Source: JAHBNG01 sp039028975
Lineage (GTDB): Bacteria; Chloroflexota; Anaerolineae; Caldilineales; Caldilineaceae
Assembly: GCA_039028975.1 (NCBI GenBank)
Contig: JBCCHB010000047.1
Location: 1-64,000 of the forward strand
Direction: 5' to 3'
Length of the DNA stretch: 64,000 bases
Shown: positions 19,301 to 27,760 of the stretch, piece after piece
How positions within the stretch are numbered: position 1 is the first letter of the stretch
How the letters are laid out: each line of letters starts with the position of its first letter
Notes under the pieces: model-generated
What the model saw: the letters and a program-made list of their open reading frames with translations, nothing else
Databases searched by the model: none
Told to the model about the DNA's origin: nothing
Made by a program: the position numbers and the translations under genes

Positions 19301-20399
19301 CCACATAGAGATTGTTCTGGCTGTCAATTGCCATCGCGGTTGGGTAATCAAATTGCCCGTCAGCCGCACCAACCGTTCCCCAAGTGCTGATAAACTTGCC
19401 GTCCGGCCCCAGCTTCTGGATACGATGATTGGCTGAATCGGCCACGTATATGTTGCCGTCCTGATCAACGGCGATGCCTTCCGGGGTGTCGAATTGACCA
19501 TCCTGAATGCCATACTCTCCCCAAGTTTGAAGATGCTGACCAGTTGGGCCGAACTTCTGGATACGATGATTCCCGCTGTCTGCAACATAGACGTTGTTGC
19601 TGCCATCTAGAGCAATGCCGAAGGGGTTGTAGAACTGGCCATTTTCATGTCCCTTGGTTCCCCATTGACGGATAAATTGCCCTTGGGCATCAAAGACCTG
19701 AATGCGCTGATTTTCTCTATCAACAACAAAGGCGCGGTCTGTTTGATCGATGGCAATACCATGAGGCTTAAGAAGCCTTCCTTCTGCCGCCTGTTTCCAG
19801 ATTTCATCGTCATACGCATAGTTGCCTGCTACATTGTTGCCCGCCAGCGCAAGGTTCACCTCCTGTTGTCCAGCCTGTACTTCATAGGAGAGCGACGTTG
19901 TACGGTCCGCAAAGCTGGCCATAATCGTAATGGTTTCGCCCGCCTGCACATTGAGCGGGGCATCACTCAACCGTAAACCATAGTATGGACGCTGGTCAAT
20001 GCTCTGATTGGATGGGCGTTGGGTCCGTACCGTTCGGGTGACGCCATTTGAGGTTTGAATGAGTACTGTCGCACCGGAAATGGGTTCGTTGTCCATATAG
20101 ACAAATCCGTTGATGCAGCAGGCGGTAATCTCTTCGCCAGGTGGTGAAACATGTGGGCAGCCCGGAGGTAGCGGATCGGCATTTGTGCTGAGTGGACGAA
20201 ATATGTCAGGGCTAGATTTACTAAATTGAGTCTGATTTAGAAGAGGTTCCATCGAGGTAGCTGCAAACATCGATTGACTGTGCAAAATCGTAAATCCCAT
20301 GCCGAGCAGCAGCATAGACGCGACAGATATGGTAAATGCGTACACGATTCGGTTGTGCATGATGTGAGACCAAAGCCGTTTTTTCGGAGGATAGTACAT
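16302..20399 (-). CDS. Exported NHL-repeat clostripain-like (C11) peptidase, 1365 aa
   Basis: An N-terminal membrane/signal segment (about 20-45, FTISVASMLLLGMGFTI) is followed by a carboxypeptidase-regulatory-like domain (CCINGFVYMDNEPISGA, about 90-180) and twelve NHL repeats (IAIDxxxNxYVADxxNHRIQKF, about 205-790), enough for two six-bladed propellers. A short PKD-like beta domain (AYRWFSDRDGEL) leads into a clostripain domain starting SWTMLLYFAGDYHDYG. Its catalytic pair is His959 (ANHGQA) and Cys1010 (LDACSMN). A Thr/Pro/Ala/Glu linker and the tail LFLPLLTNR close it. GGGAG lies seven bases before ATG 20399; a second ATG at 20360 is possible. It is the closest relative of the RCC1 protein, with the same order (propeller, peptidase, linker, tail) and a different propeller. 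It is probably a surface or secreted protease; the substrate is unknown. Confidence 0.88.
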   Translation of the reverse strand: MYYPPKKRLWSHIMHNRIVYAFTISVASMLLLGMGFTILHSQSMFAATSMEPLLNQTQFSKSSPDIFRPLSTNADPLPPGCPHVSPPGEEITACCINGFVYMDNEPISGATVLIQTSNGVTRTVRTQRPSNQSIDQRPYYGLRLSDAPLNVQAGETITIMASFADRTTSLSYEVQAGQQEVNLALAGNNVAGNYAYDDEIWKQAAEGRLLKPHGIAIDQTDRAFVVDRENQRIQVFDAQGQFIRQWGTKGHENGQFYNPFGIALDGSNNVYVADSGNHRIQKFGPTGQHLQTWGEYGIQDGQFDTPEGIAVDQDGNIYVADSANHRIQKLGPDGKFISTWGTVGAADGQFDYPTAMAIDSQNNLYVVDYLNHRIQKFDRNGNHLPGWGQLGDCNAPNGCSNGDFRRPDGIAIDNDDNVFVSDTNHRMQKFTSDGTWLDAVGTRGIGQAQFDFPKGLAVDGGNNLYVVDEGNSRVQQFDSNLTWQRDWGNTADNAQQLVSPMGSVFDRSGNLYVADSEANRIQIFDRDGNWLRNIDTTKPSDVTFDASGNLYVVDQEQHRVVKFDALGTFVTFWGGEGSGNGQFNLPYALAVSPAQELFVVDKFNHRIQVFDLSGNWLRSWGSQGLQNTQFNGPEDLAISSQGQVYVADTFNDRIQIFDSQGGYLGTIGGPGGGNGQFAKVTSIAIDAFDNLFAVDRSHQVQKFSATGQWLATWGTNGVQAGQFGRNLRVTVGPDERIYVSDTDTNRIQIFKAERDGQPIATITSVLPSRSLNPDDELEMYGLGQDSDATQGIVAYRWFSDRDGELSTARILVRLAKDLTSGTHIISLQVQDDEGNWSAPATKHIHVAPQPDHSWTMLLYFAGDYHDYGNLFDKFSDAIERLKQTHQNPHATIAILFDGPSNNDTDRFTLTFDPATQTTSWEKEDRPEAEMDDPQTLIDFIKWGQQTYPAKNYYLSIANHGQAIHGIAWDNSSDVTHQRAHLDSNLSVQELGQALNSPEIEDISILHLDACSMNLVETVYEIQGQVRYLISSQYLGWDYFAYEQYAPLLNNQSDLGPIVKQIVDIYGNLAKADNHPHTISALDIQRASTTLVGIDDLTKELHARILDEPESVSALQTIWSATQKFESDGDYLISELDAYIDLVDWVQRIQDSPELADGAVATRAETLLSELARLIVANRAYSANLPDAYGNGAYIDLEEANGISIFYPATQADPAFNQYGEHGIFAASRSSIWGAFLKEAIQLSGNPEDRTKPLAHLEAEQDETPEETPTAQPTAEPSATSTATSTSTATVGPTASPEATTTPTPTSIQTEAPATAETPTAVATEPTPTATTTPTATSSGTSPIPPESTEKPASENKLFLPLLTNR

Positions 20400-20961
20400 G
20401 ATTTAACTCCCTGTTAGATGATTTACAAAGATATTTAGATATCTCTACAATGAGTTTTGACCGCTTCGGTGAGGTCTGAGAACAAGACATAGAGACGCCT
20501 CTAATGAATTGGATTTCAGTTGCTCCAAAGCAACCATTTGAGCGCCCTATGATAAGGAAGCCAATCTTGGCAATTTTCTGGCGCGTTGCGATGAAACACC
20601 TGCGGTCAATCAGGGCAAAATTGAAATATTGAATTGAAGTGTGGTTATTCTAGAGAGTGGATTTACCGCTCAACTACTAATCTCAGTAGATGGTGCGTTG
20701 CACCTGTAACCAAGCGCAACGTCATTCTGAGCCGTCACCTGTTCTGAGTGAACATGCGGCGTCACGGCCTGAATGAACCATCAATTCGGCACGTATCTAG
20801 CGAAGAATCTCGACTTGGTCTACCACATGACTGGTTTGATTGCGCCTAGCCCCAAATACAAGGCATCCTCTACTGAATCTGGTTGTACTGATTACGAAAA
20901 TCTAACTTTGGCGTGGCAAAAAAATGCCACATAGATAGACGCTGCAGAATTGGAAATTCTT
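20400..20961. repeat. Intergenic spacer with dispersed repeat
   Basis: No gene is seen. CGTCATTCTGAGCCGTC (20720-20736) and AGCGAAGAATCTCGACTTGG (20799-20818) match elements in the 7.8-8.1 kb spacer. A stretch near 20574-20590 (CTTGGCAATTTTCTGGCG) also resembles one near 7780. The spacer separates the stop of the TPR-CHAT gene from the start of the NHL-clostripain gene on the same strand, so the promoter of the latter probably lies at its low-coordinate end. Confidence 0.55.
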
Positions 20962-23808
20962 TCAGATCAATTTATTGCTGCATGCAAAGGCGGCCCAAAA
21001 GGCAGGGTGGGCATGTTCAGGAGAGTGGATTAGTTCTAATTGGGTCTGCCTTACGGCTTGGGGCGGGGTCGATCCTGCATGAATATGTCTGTAGAAGATT
21101 TGCATCCAGATAGAAGTGGCCTGATCATCAATGGCCCATAAGCTACTTAGCACCGAGTTGGCCCCAGCAGCCATAAAGGCAGACTGAAAGGAGAGGATTG
21201 ATCCACCAAAGTCCATGCCTTCGTTGGTACTACAGGAGCTTAGTACAACAAACTCAGTGCCAGCTAAGGGGAGATCATAGCAATGTTCGATTGTGAGTAC
21301 TTCTCCAGTTAATTCCAGCGAAGAAAGCAAAGGGATCTCGACATTGAGTTCGGTATGGGTGGCAAAGTGCAAAAATTGCGGTGGCGCTTGGAGGTCAGTC
21401 AGGTACTCAATCGTCTTAGGCGTATCGACAAATATGTGACTCTCTGGAAAATACGTTTGAATAGACGAAAGTTCCGCCTGTACTGCACCTAATTGATGTC
21501 TCGCTGACGCGCCAATTAGCAGAGGAAGGTTGCTATTTGGAGGATTAGAATGAGGTAAAGTGAGAAGCGCTGCCGTTGGCATCATGGAAATGTCATATTG
21601 CTCAACGAGAAAGGCATCGCCACTCCATAGCGCGGCAAAGGGAATAGCATGAAGCATAGCAGAAGGGGCAATGAGTAGACTACATTCTTCTCGCTCGCGA
21701 ACAGATTCAGGAATCAGCAAATTATATAGAGCATGTAAGATCTCCTTGGCCTCTGCTAGCCACTCATTAGATAGATCTTGCCTGGCTTCTTGTGGCGATA
21801 GTAAGTAATCTTGGAATGAAAGATGGAGCTCTTCATAGAGGGCTTGCACGGCTTCTAGCTCAGCTAGTTGCTCAAACGTTATCTCTCCTGTGCGGCTCGC
21901 GACGATACAGATGACCTTTTCATCGTATATGCCAAATTCAAGAAGCAACTCCGTTTGTATGTGCGGCAATATAGTTAAAGGATTCTCAATGCTTTCTTCC
22001 CATTGCGGAAATGAACTGTCTACTTTGCGCTGTTGTCGAAGCTCGTGCAATTTTTCTGTAAGTTGGTCAATGTCTTGGTAAATCTTTTGCTGGGTAAATT
22101 CTGGAAGGTTATCTCCGTGAAGCACTTGCCACCGTAGTGCTGATAGCTCCATGCGAACCGCTTCGATTTCGTTTTCAAGAAATTCTGGATGAGTAGAGTG
22201 GCTAAATTGAAGAAGATCTATCAATATATCCCCTTTAATCTTCCAAAGGGCAACGAGAATATTGGTGGGGCATTGCTGCTTAATGGCGAATTGAATCTTC
22301 AGCGACAAGACCTGGCTGCTCTCTTCATAAAAATTGGCTTTCAACTCTTGTCGAGTCAGTTCTTGGCGTAATTGTGCGTCAATCTCAAGTGCTTGGTCGA
22401 GTGTTTTATTGTTTTTTTCCTCTACGTCATCAATTTGAAGATGCGTTAGCCCTACAAGCGCGTCCCTTAGCAGCAAGACATCTTTACGCCTTTCTGCTAT
22501 ATCGATTGCCTGAGTGAATAGCTGGTTAGCCTTATTCTTAAAATTTTCTTTATTCTTAAACTCAAAAGCACTCTGGTATGCATATGCCAATGCCAACGTC
22601 ATCTCCAAAGCGAGAGAGACGCCAAGTTTGTTTTGATCTAGCGTGTTCTCTAATGTGTTTATAGCCACAAAAGGTTGTTTTTGAATAATTTGCAGATAAG
22701 CTAGCTCGATCTGGCATTTCATTAGGAACTCATCACGCTTTTGGGCCATGCCAAAATCAATCGCCTTATCCAGAAATTGATGTGCCATCTCAAATCTACG
22801 CAATTGTCTAGCCGTTGTGGCAAGACGCAGAAGGCTCTGCCCTATTTCATAGAACAAATTAATTTCGAGTGCATCTGCATGAGCCACCTGATAGATATCA
22901 AATGCCTCATATAGAGAGCCTAGCTTCTCTAGGAGTTCTGCTTCCCACAACATAACGGTAACCCGATCTGTTATGTTCTCTAATTCACCAAATCGGTTCC
23001 TGGCTAAGCGGAATGCTTCCAGTGCATTGGCTACTTGCCCTTGGAGGGTGTAAACCAATCCCAAATGCATATTGATTTTTGCTTCAATGTAGTTGTGATT
23101 GTGCTCTATCGCAACGGCCAAGTTATGCCGCAGTTCGGCTTCTTTCCCAATGAGTTCGTTGGCCCGACCCATGAAAAGCAGGGTCAGAAATTGATTGATC
23201 TGGCATTCAGCAACCATGATCTGGATATCATGAAGCTGGGCCAGCTTAAGGGCTTTGTCGTGATAAAGCAATGCCTCCTCATAGCGGTTCATATGGTTGA
23301 GAAAATAACCATAATTTAGGTAGAGAGGTGTAAGAGCTGGATCGTTTTCGTCTATGTCGCCAAGCTTTGACTGTGCGATTTGAAATGCGTTATTTACATC
23401 CTCATATCGACCACAATCAATTGCAAAGGCAATGATGTTGCCAAGCAACTTGAGTTGAATTCCATGATGTTGGGTTTGCCCAAAGTATGCATATGCTTCC
23501 AACATCCCATCAACGGCCTTATCGGGTTTATCCGTAAAAAAGTGGTAGGCCCCTTGTGTCCAATCAAGATAAGCTTGCACGTGTTCATCATAATTGAGGA
23601 TGGCAACGGCAGTCTCCATCTTTCGGAGGATTTGCTCTGCCTGCTGGGAGGATTCTAAAGATGCGCTGATGCAAGCGTCCTTTAGGCGTTCAAAGAAGGG
23701 AGGGGTCAACGCCTGGATATGCTCATGTACCCAGGCTTCGGTGGCAGCTTCGTCTGTTGCGATGAACTCGTTGACGAGCGTCTCCAGCTCTGTCGAATTA
23801 TCGCTCAT
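20962..23808 (-). CDS. TPR-CHAT cysteine protease (module 1), 948 aa
   Basis: There is no signal peptide, so it is cytoplasmic. Residues about 50-500 are TPR-like helical repeats (GxxxEAxxxYxxAxxxF pattern), a protein-binding scaffold. A coiled linker follows (about 510-600), then a C-terminal CHAT domain with His818 (FATHTE) and Cys859 (LSSCSTNEG), the caspase-like dyad, and the usual ending (ANSVLSSLWAIDD, AHPAFWAAF). The frame is open to TTG/GTG codons just upstream; I prefer ATG 23808. It overlaps the end of the sigma/anti-sigma gene by 11 bases, so the two are almost certainly cotranscribed and translationally coupled. CHAT proteases are known to act as gated proteases in bacterial stress and defence. 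Here the partner is probably the fused regulator (inference). Its paralogue lies at 40.6-43.3 kb. Confidence 0.88.
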   Translation of the reverse strand: MSDNSTELETLVNEFIATDEAATEAWVHEHIQALTPPFFERLKDACISASLESSQQAEQILRKMETAVAILNYDEHVQAYLDWTQGAYHFFTDKPDKAVDGMLEAYAYFGQTQHHGIQLKLLGNIIAFAIDCGRYEDVNNAFQIAQSKLGDIDENDPALTPLYLNYGYFLNHMNRYEEALLYHDKALKLAQLHDIQIMVAECQINQFLTLLFMGRANELIGKEAELRHNLAVAIEHNHNYIEAKINMHLGLVYTLQGQVANALEAFRLARNRFGELENITDRVTVMLWEAELLEKLGSLYEAFDIYQVAHADALEINLFYEIGQSLLRLATTARQLRRFEMAHQFLDKAIDFGMAQKRDEFLMKCQIELAYLQIIQKQPFVAINTLENTLDQNKLGVSLALEMTLALAYAYQSAFEFKNKENFKNKANQLFTQAIDIAERRKDVLLLRDALVGLTHLQIDDVEEKNNKTLDQALEIDAQLRQELTRQELKANFYEESSQVLSLKIQFAIKQQCPTNILVALWKIKGDILIDLLQFSHSTHPEFLENEIEAVRMELSALRWQVLHGDNLPEFTQQKIYQDIDQLTEKLHELRQQRKVDSSFPQWEESIENPLTILPHIQTELLLEFGIYDEKVICIVASRTGEITFEQLAELEAVQALYEELHLSFQDYLLSPQEARQDLSNEWLAEAKEILHALYNLLIPESVREREECSLLIAPSAMLHAIPFAALWSGDAFLVEQYDISMMPTAALLTLPHSNPPNSNLPLLIGASARHQLGAVQAELSSIQTYFPESHIFVDTPKTIEYLTDLQAPPQFLHFATHTELNVEIPLLSSLELTGEVLTIEHCYDLPLAGTEFVVLSSCSTNEGMDFGGSILSFQSAFMAAGANSVLSSLWAIDDQATSIWMQIFYRHIHAGSTPPQAVRQTQLELIHSPEHAHPAFWAAFACSNKLI

Positions 23809-25249
23809 CACCAATGCCTACTGCTGGAATGCGGATTTCGACTTGGGGCGTATACAGGCTGACTTGATACTGTCCACGAGGTAGATCCGTAAAGAGAAAG
23901 CTGCCGTTTGTGGCTTCTATTATCTCGGTTGCAGCACTATCTGGGTTGAGTAGCGTCACCTCTTCCAGGCCATCAAATTTTTTCCGGTCAGCCGTACGCA
24001 CCTGGCCATGTAGCCGCCAGCGATGAACATGGCTAACGTCCCTGTGAATGGCCAGCGAGATGTGAAACTGTTCAGCAACATAGTAGAGCGGCTTGCCTCG
24101 TAGAGGCTGTGGCAACGCCTGAACCGGTTGGAGAACCGCTACGATGCGACGCAGAACGGATGGGCGGTTTTCATCTTCTTCCGCAGCCCTTTCCATGGCT
24201 TGGACCATCCTTAGCTCTTCCTGACAGGCAGGACATTTTTTCAGGTGATTTGCCATGACCAAGGATTCGGGGCTGCTCAGCTCTTTTAATTGGTAAGAGA
24301 CGATCTCCTCTTCGCTTGGGCATGATCTCCGATAGAGTTCAGCCAAGAGAGACTCCATTTCATTACGCATTTCATTCGCCAAAAATAAGCAAGCTGGCGA
24401 CTTCTCAATGCCCACAACCACATCTAGGGAAGCCATATTCGTAATATAGTCAAGAATGTCCACCTCGCTGTAGACACATTCCTCATCCATGTTGATTTGC
24501 TCCTTCTTTTGAGCAACAGAGCCCTCCAGGCTATTTTCATCTAAGCGACTAGAATCAAGGCTATACTGTAGTAATCCCATTTCCCCTATATTCTGGCGTG
24601 AGTGAAACAATTCAACTAAATCTGGATCTTTGCGCAATCGACGGGTCAGTCTTTGAATGATGGCAGCGACCTCTTTATAGTCTTCAAAGAGATCCTGGTT
24701 TTCATCAAATATTTGCTGAGTCTTGATACCCAATTCAAAACGTAGCTCAAAAACAAGTGCCTCTTTGCCAGGCTGGATTAATGTATCGAGCCGCTCTTGT
24801 AGCGTTTCTTGGAATTCATTTTGGATTATGGTAGTTTCGTTGTCTGGTAAATGCACAGGAAGATTAACCTGTTCGTCAACAGGGATATCATCAGGATTGA
24901 TCTTCTTTCCCCGATGCAAACGCAGTACGGATGTTTTTGCACACCTCTGCAAGTACTTAAGGAGTGAACCTAACTGATCAGTTTCAACCAATGAGGGTTG
25001 TCTGGGAGCCGCACGGAAAAATGAGATCCAGGCATCCTGTAGAGCATCATCAACGTCAACTTTATTCTGCCCAGCAATCCATTTGCTCATCAGGGGCTTA
25101 AAGATGCGTTCAATACCTGCCCAGGCATCCTGGTTGCCATCAAATGCCCGGCGGAATAGCTCCACACAGCAAGGAGAGGGCTTTATACCGCGCCGATATT
25201 GGCCTCGCTCTTGTTGGCAGCATTCAATCACATCTTGTATGGTCTGCAT
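23798..25249 (-). CDS. Sigma factor fused to zinc-finger anti-sigma-like module, 483 aa
   Basis: The N-terminal about 210 residues match an ECF-type sigma factor: a region-2 helix (DVDDALQDAWISFFR) and an atypical region 4 (TQQIFDENQDLFEDYKEVAAIIQRLTRRLRKD). After a variable linker comes a zinc-binding anti-sigma motif with His335, Cys339 and Cys342 (HLKKCPAC). A beta-rich C-terminal domain follows (GSFLFTDLPRGQYQVSLYTP), resembling carboxypeptidase-regulatory folds. There is no membrane segment, so the whole chain is soluble. In the second module of this window the same parts are two separate genes, so this is a genuine fusion or an ancestral state. The frame is open to 25327, but alignment with the paralogue favours ATG 25249. 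Its job is probably autoinhibited transcription control released by the adjacent CHAT protease (inference). Confidence 0.8.
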   Translation of the reverse strand: MQTIQDVIECCQQERGQYRRGIKPSPCCVELFRRAFDGNQDAWAGIERIFKPLMSKWIAGQNKVDVDDALQDAWISFFRAAPRQPSLVETDQLGSLLKYLQRCAKTSVLRLHRGKKINPDDIPVDEQVNLPVHLPDNETTIIQNEFQETLQERLDTLIQPGKEALVFELRFELGIKTQQIFDENQDLFEDYKEVAAIIQRLTRRLRKDPDLVELFHSRQNIGEMGLLQYSLDSSRLDENSLEGSVAQKKEQINMDEECVYSEVDILDYITNMASLDVVVGIEKSPACLFLANEMRNEMESLLAELYRRSCPSEEEIVSYQLKELSSPESLVMANHLKKCPACQEELRMVQAMERAAEEDENRPSVLRRIVAVLQPVQALPQPLRGKPLYYVAEQFHISLAIHRDVSHVHRWRLHGQVRTADRKKFDGLEEVTLLNPDSAATEIIEATNGSFLFTDLPRGQYQVSLYTPQVEIRIPAVGIGDER

Positions 25250-25553
25250 AGAATTCTCGGTTTGACGGTTGTTTGTCGAAATTGCTTTGACGAAAAGATG
25301 GAAAGGTTTGAGCAAAGAATGACGCAATTATAGCATTATTTTGTTTTGGCTGCTATCAAATGTGTCAGTGTTCTTCAGAAATTAGCTATGTAGTTTGACA
25401 AATTAGAGCAAATAGTCTAAACGCTCTTCCTATAAGGGATTTCTGCAAAACAGCGGGAGTACCTTTTTTCTATTGGTTTTCTTTTTGCGATAGCTACAAG
25501 AATCGTACTAACTGAGGGGAATTTATCTTATGACATTCTCTTATCTTGCTGAA

Positions 25554-26022
25554 TAGGCAGCCCGACAACTGATCGAGCAGCCTTTCCAAGATTTTACGCT
25601 CTCGTATGATACAGATGCCAGCCAGCATTTGCTTGGGCTAACCAATGGTCACCCTTATCTGATTCAACTTCTCTGCAATGAGATTGTGTTACTCAAGAAC
25701 CATCATTCTGTGGATACACGCCAACGGGCAACCGTTTCCGATGTAGGAAGCTGCGGTACCGACCATGCTGGACAGCGGTCAGCAGTTTTTTGCCGATATA
25801 GAGGTGAACCAGATTCCACAGGCTGGAATTGGTTTTCTTAGGGAGCTAGCTGCCAGGAGTAGCCATTACAGCCTTTTAGAGCGCAGGCACAACGTCACTC
25901 AAATGGACGTATCTCAAGATACAATTGAACTCCTCATAGAACGGGAACTCATTGAGAACAGGCATGGACAGTATTCATTTCAAGTGGAATTAATTCGTCG
26001 TTGGTTTGCTAATATTCAGTAG
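25554..26022 (+). pseudogene. AAA/STAND-type ATPase, frameshifted C-terminal remnant
   Basis: From about 25557 to 25745 one frame reads ARQLIEQPFQDF and HLLGLTNGHPYLIQLLCNEIV, the lid region typical of AAA-type ATPases (NGHPYLIQ). The continuation is in the next frame from about 25747 (EAAVPTMLDSGQQFFADIE, then IELLIERELIE and RRWFANIQ) and stops at 26020-26022. One indel near 25741-25746 joins them. The Walker A/B part is absent, a TAG lies directly upstream at 25554, and there is no start signal. The family is widespread in Chloroflexota and cyanobacteria next to CHAT and signalling genes. It is a decayed 3' end, on the plus strand between the sigma-CHAT module and cofC. Confidence 0.7.
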
Positions 26023-26077
26023 AGCTCAAGGATAAGGGAGTCCTACTGTACCCATGATATCAATAGCAACTCAATCG

Positions 26078-26722
26078 TCAATCAACAATCGTCAATCTCA
26101 AATCATTCCCTTGGGACCAACGATGCAAATCCTTTGGCTGATCCAGGTCAAATGCTAAGGTATCCGAATGGACCAGCTTGAAGGGTAGGCCGTTCTCAAC
26201 CGCCCGCCGTTGATGATTGGCACAGCTGTTCAAACCAAAATCAAAGCGAATGCAGCCAGGGGGGCGCAGAAGCAGTGCATTGGTTCCCCCATCATGGCTG
26301 GGGGCAATAACAACCGATTCTTCTTCCTCAGCGGTCTGAGAGAGTGTGGTTAGGTCGGATGTGGTTAGGTAGGGCAAATCGGCTGGCAATACCAGCAGAG
26401 CATCTGCTTGCTGACGGATGATCTCACTTTGGGCCTGAGTCAACGCACTGTTCAGATTATCCTGGCTATTCGATTCTTGGCCAAACGAGCTTCCTCTCTC
26501 CAAAAGAGTACGTGTTCCCAACTGATCCGCAAAACTGAGCACAGAGCGATCCCGGCTGATCACCAAAATTTCCGTGCAAACGGCCGATTCCTGTATAACC
26601 TGAATCACGCCTGCGAGCAATTTGCGACTGAGTTCACCCCGATCAGATGGATTGAGTCGCCCCGATAGACGGCTTTTCCCCTCCCCAAAGGGCTTCACAG
26701 GAATCACACCCCAGATTTTCAT
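26078..26722 (-). CDS. cofC: 2-phospho-L-lactate / phosphoenolpyruvate guanylyltransferase
   Basis: This enzyme activates 2-phospho-L-lactate or, in most bacteria, phosphoenolpyruvate with GTP to give the substrate of CofD in coenzyme F420 synthesis. The N-terminus WGVIPVKPFGEGKSRLSGRL is the nucleotide-binding signature of the family. LLVLPADLPYLTTSDL gives the metal-binding Asp, and SHDGGTNALLLRPP the substrate loop. Length (214 aa) is normal. The frame is open to a TTG immediately after the cofD stop, but ATG 26722, preceded by AAGGGA, is the better start. The gene follows cofD with no real gap, so translational coupling is likely. Which phospho-acid it uses cannot be read from sequence alone; the nearby FbiB-like reductase favours the phosphoenolpyruvate route. 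Confidence 0.9.
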   Translation of the reverse strand: MKIWGVIPVKPFGEGKSRLSGRLNPSDRGELSRKLLAGVIQVIQESAVCTEILVISRDRSVLSFADQLGTRTLLERGSSFGQESNSQDNLNSALTQAQSEIIRQQADALLVLPADLPYLTTSDLTTLSQTAEEEESVVIAPSHDGGTNALLLRPPGCIRFDFGLNSCANHQRRAVENGLPFKLVHSDTLAFDLDQPKDLHRWSQGNDLRLTIVD

Positions 26723-26737
26723 AGATCCCTTAGTCAA

Positions 26738-27751
26738 TCACCCGATCTCTGTAATGGTTTCATTGTTCCAACGAGTCGATTGGGAAACCCGGGTTGCTTT
26801 GGGGAGCGTGTGGGCAAAGTCCAGCACCGTCGTGGCCAATTCTTGCTTGATCTCTATAGATTTCATAAGCGTATTCGTCACGGCGACTGGGATTGTAATT
26901 CCTTCCTGCAACTCGGCATCGGTCTGATCGAGCACAAAACCATCCAATAGATCTTCAAAGTGATCGATCACCGTGATGGCGCTGACGGCTTTACCCAATT
27001 CAGTCATTAACTTGGCTGCGGGACCTTTGATGGCCTCACCACCAACGATGGGGCTGACAGCAACAATGGGTGCTTTGGCCTGGCGGAGCATCTGTCTCAT
27101 ACCGTGGACGTGAAGGATTGGATCGATGCTGAGAAATGGATTACTTGGGCAGAAGATAAGCAGATCCGCTTGAGCTACAGCCTCCTGGATTTCGACTGTG
27201 GGTCGGGCTTCTGGCGCACCAACAAAGCTCAGGTCAATGACAACTGGCTCACAGCGGCAGCGCACAAAGTAGTGTTGGAAAGGCAGATCGCCATCTTCCG
27301 TATGGACCAATGTGCGTACAGGGCTGTCGCTCATGGGGAGGATATTCGATGGAATACCTAAGCTGCGACGTAACCGATCCGTTACTTCCGTCAGCCGGAT
27401 ATTTTGACGAATCCATTCTGTACGCCGCAGATGCAGGGCTAAATCCTTATCACCCAACGTGAACCAGTCTTCGCCGCCAATGTGACTCATGGTCTCCATG
27501 GCCGTAAACGTCTCATCGGCTCGACCCCATCCTTGCTCCATATTATTGACACCAGCCAAATTGTAGAGGACTGTATCGATATCTGGACAGATAGTAAGAC
27601 CCCAGTGCTCAAAATCATCAGCCGTATTCACCACAACACTGAGGTTCCCGTGGCCTAATACCTCTTGAAGACCAAGGGCCAACTTTGCCCCGCCAACTCC
27701 GCCAGCAAAGGCAACCACATTGAGATCCGCTAAATTTGTTTTTGGTTCCAT
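26738..27751 (-). CDS. cofD: 2-phospho-L-lactate transferase (F420-0 / dehydro-F420-0 synthesis)
   Basis: The enzyme joins the activated phospho-acid to Fo, giving F420-0 or dehydro-F420-0; it is called FbiA in Actinobacteria. The start VVAFAGGVGGAKLALGL is the hallmark GGVGGAK loop. NTADDFEHWGLTICPDIDTVLYNLAG is the Fo-binding and metal-binding region, and PSNPFLSIDPIL and PIVGGEAIKGPAAK complete the family core. At 337 aa it has the usual length. AAAGG precedes the ATG. It is nine bases downstream of the nitroreductase gene and abuts cofC, forming a three-gene F420 operon. CofE and the Fo synthase genes are not in the window. Confidence 0.93.
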   Translation of the reverse strand: MEPKTNLADLNVVAFAGGVGGAKLALGLQEVLGHGNLSVVVNTADDFEHWGLTICPDIDTVLYNLAGVNNMEQGWGRADETFTAMETMSHIGGEDWFTLGDKDLALHLRRTEWIRQNIRLTEVTDRLRRSLGIPSNILPMSDSPVRTLVHTEDGDLPFQHYFVRCRCEPVVIDLSFVGAPEARPTVEIQEAVAQADLLIFCPSNPFLSIDPILHVHGMRQMLRQAKAPIVAVSPIVGGEAIKGPAAKLMTELGKAVSAITVIDHFEDLLDGFVLDQTDAELQEGITIPVAVTNTLMKSIEIKQELATTVLDFAHTLPKATRVSQSTRWNNETITEIG

Positions 27752-27760
27752 AACAACCTT

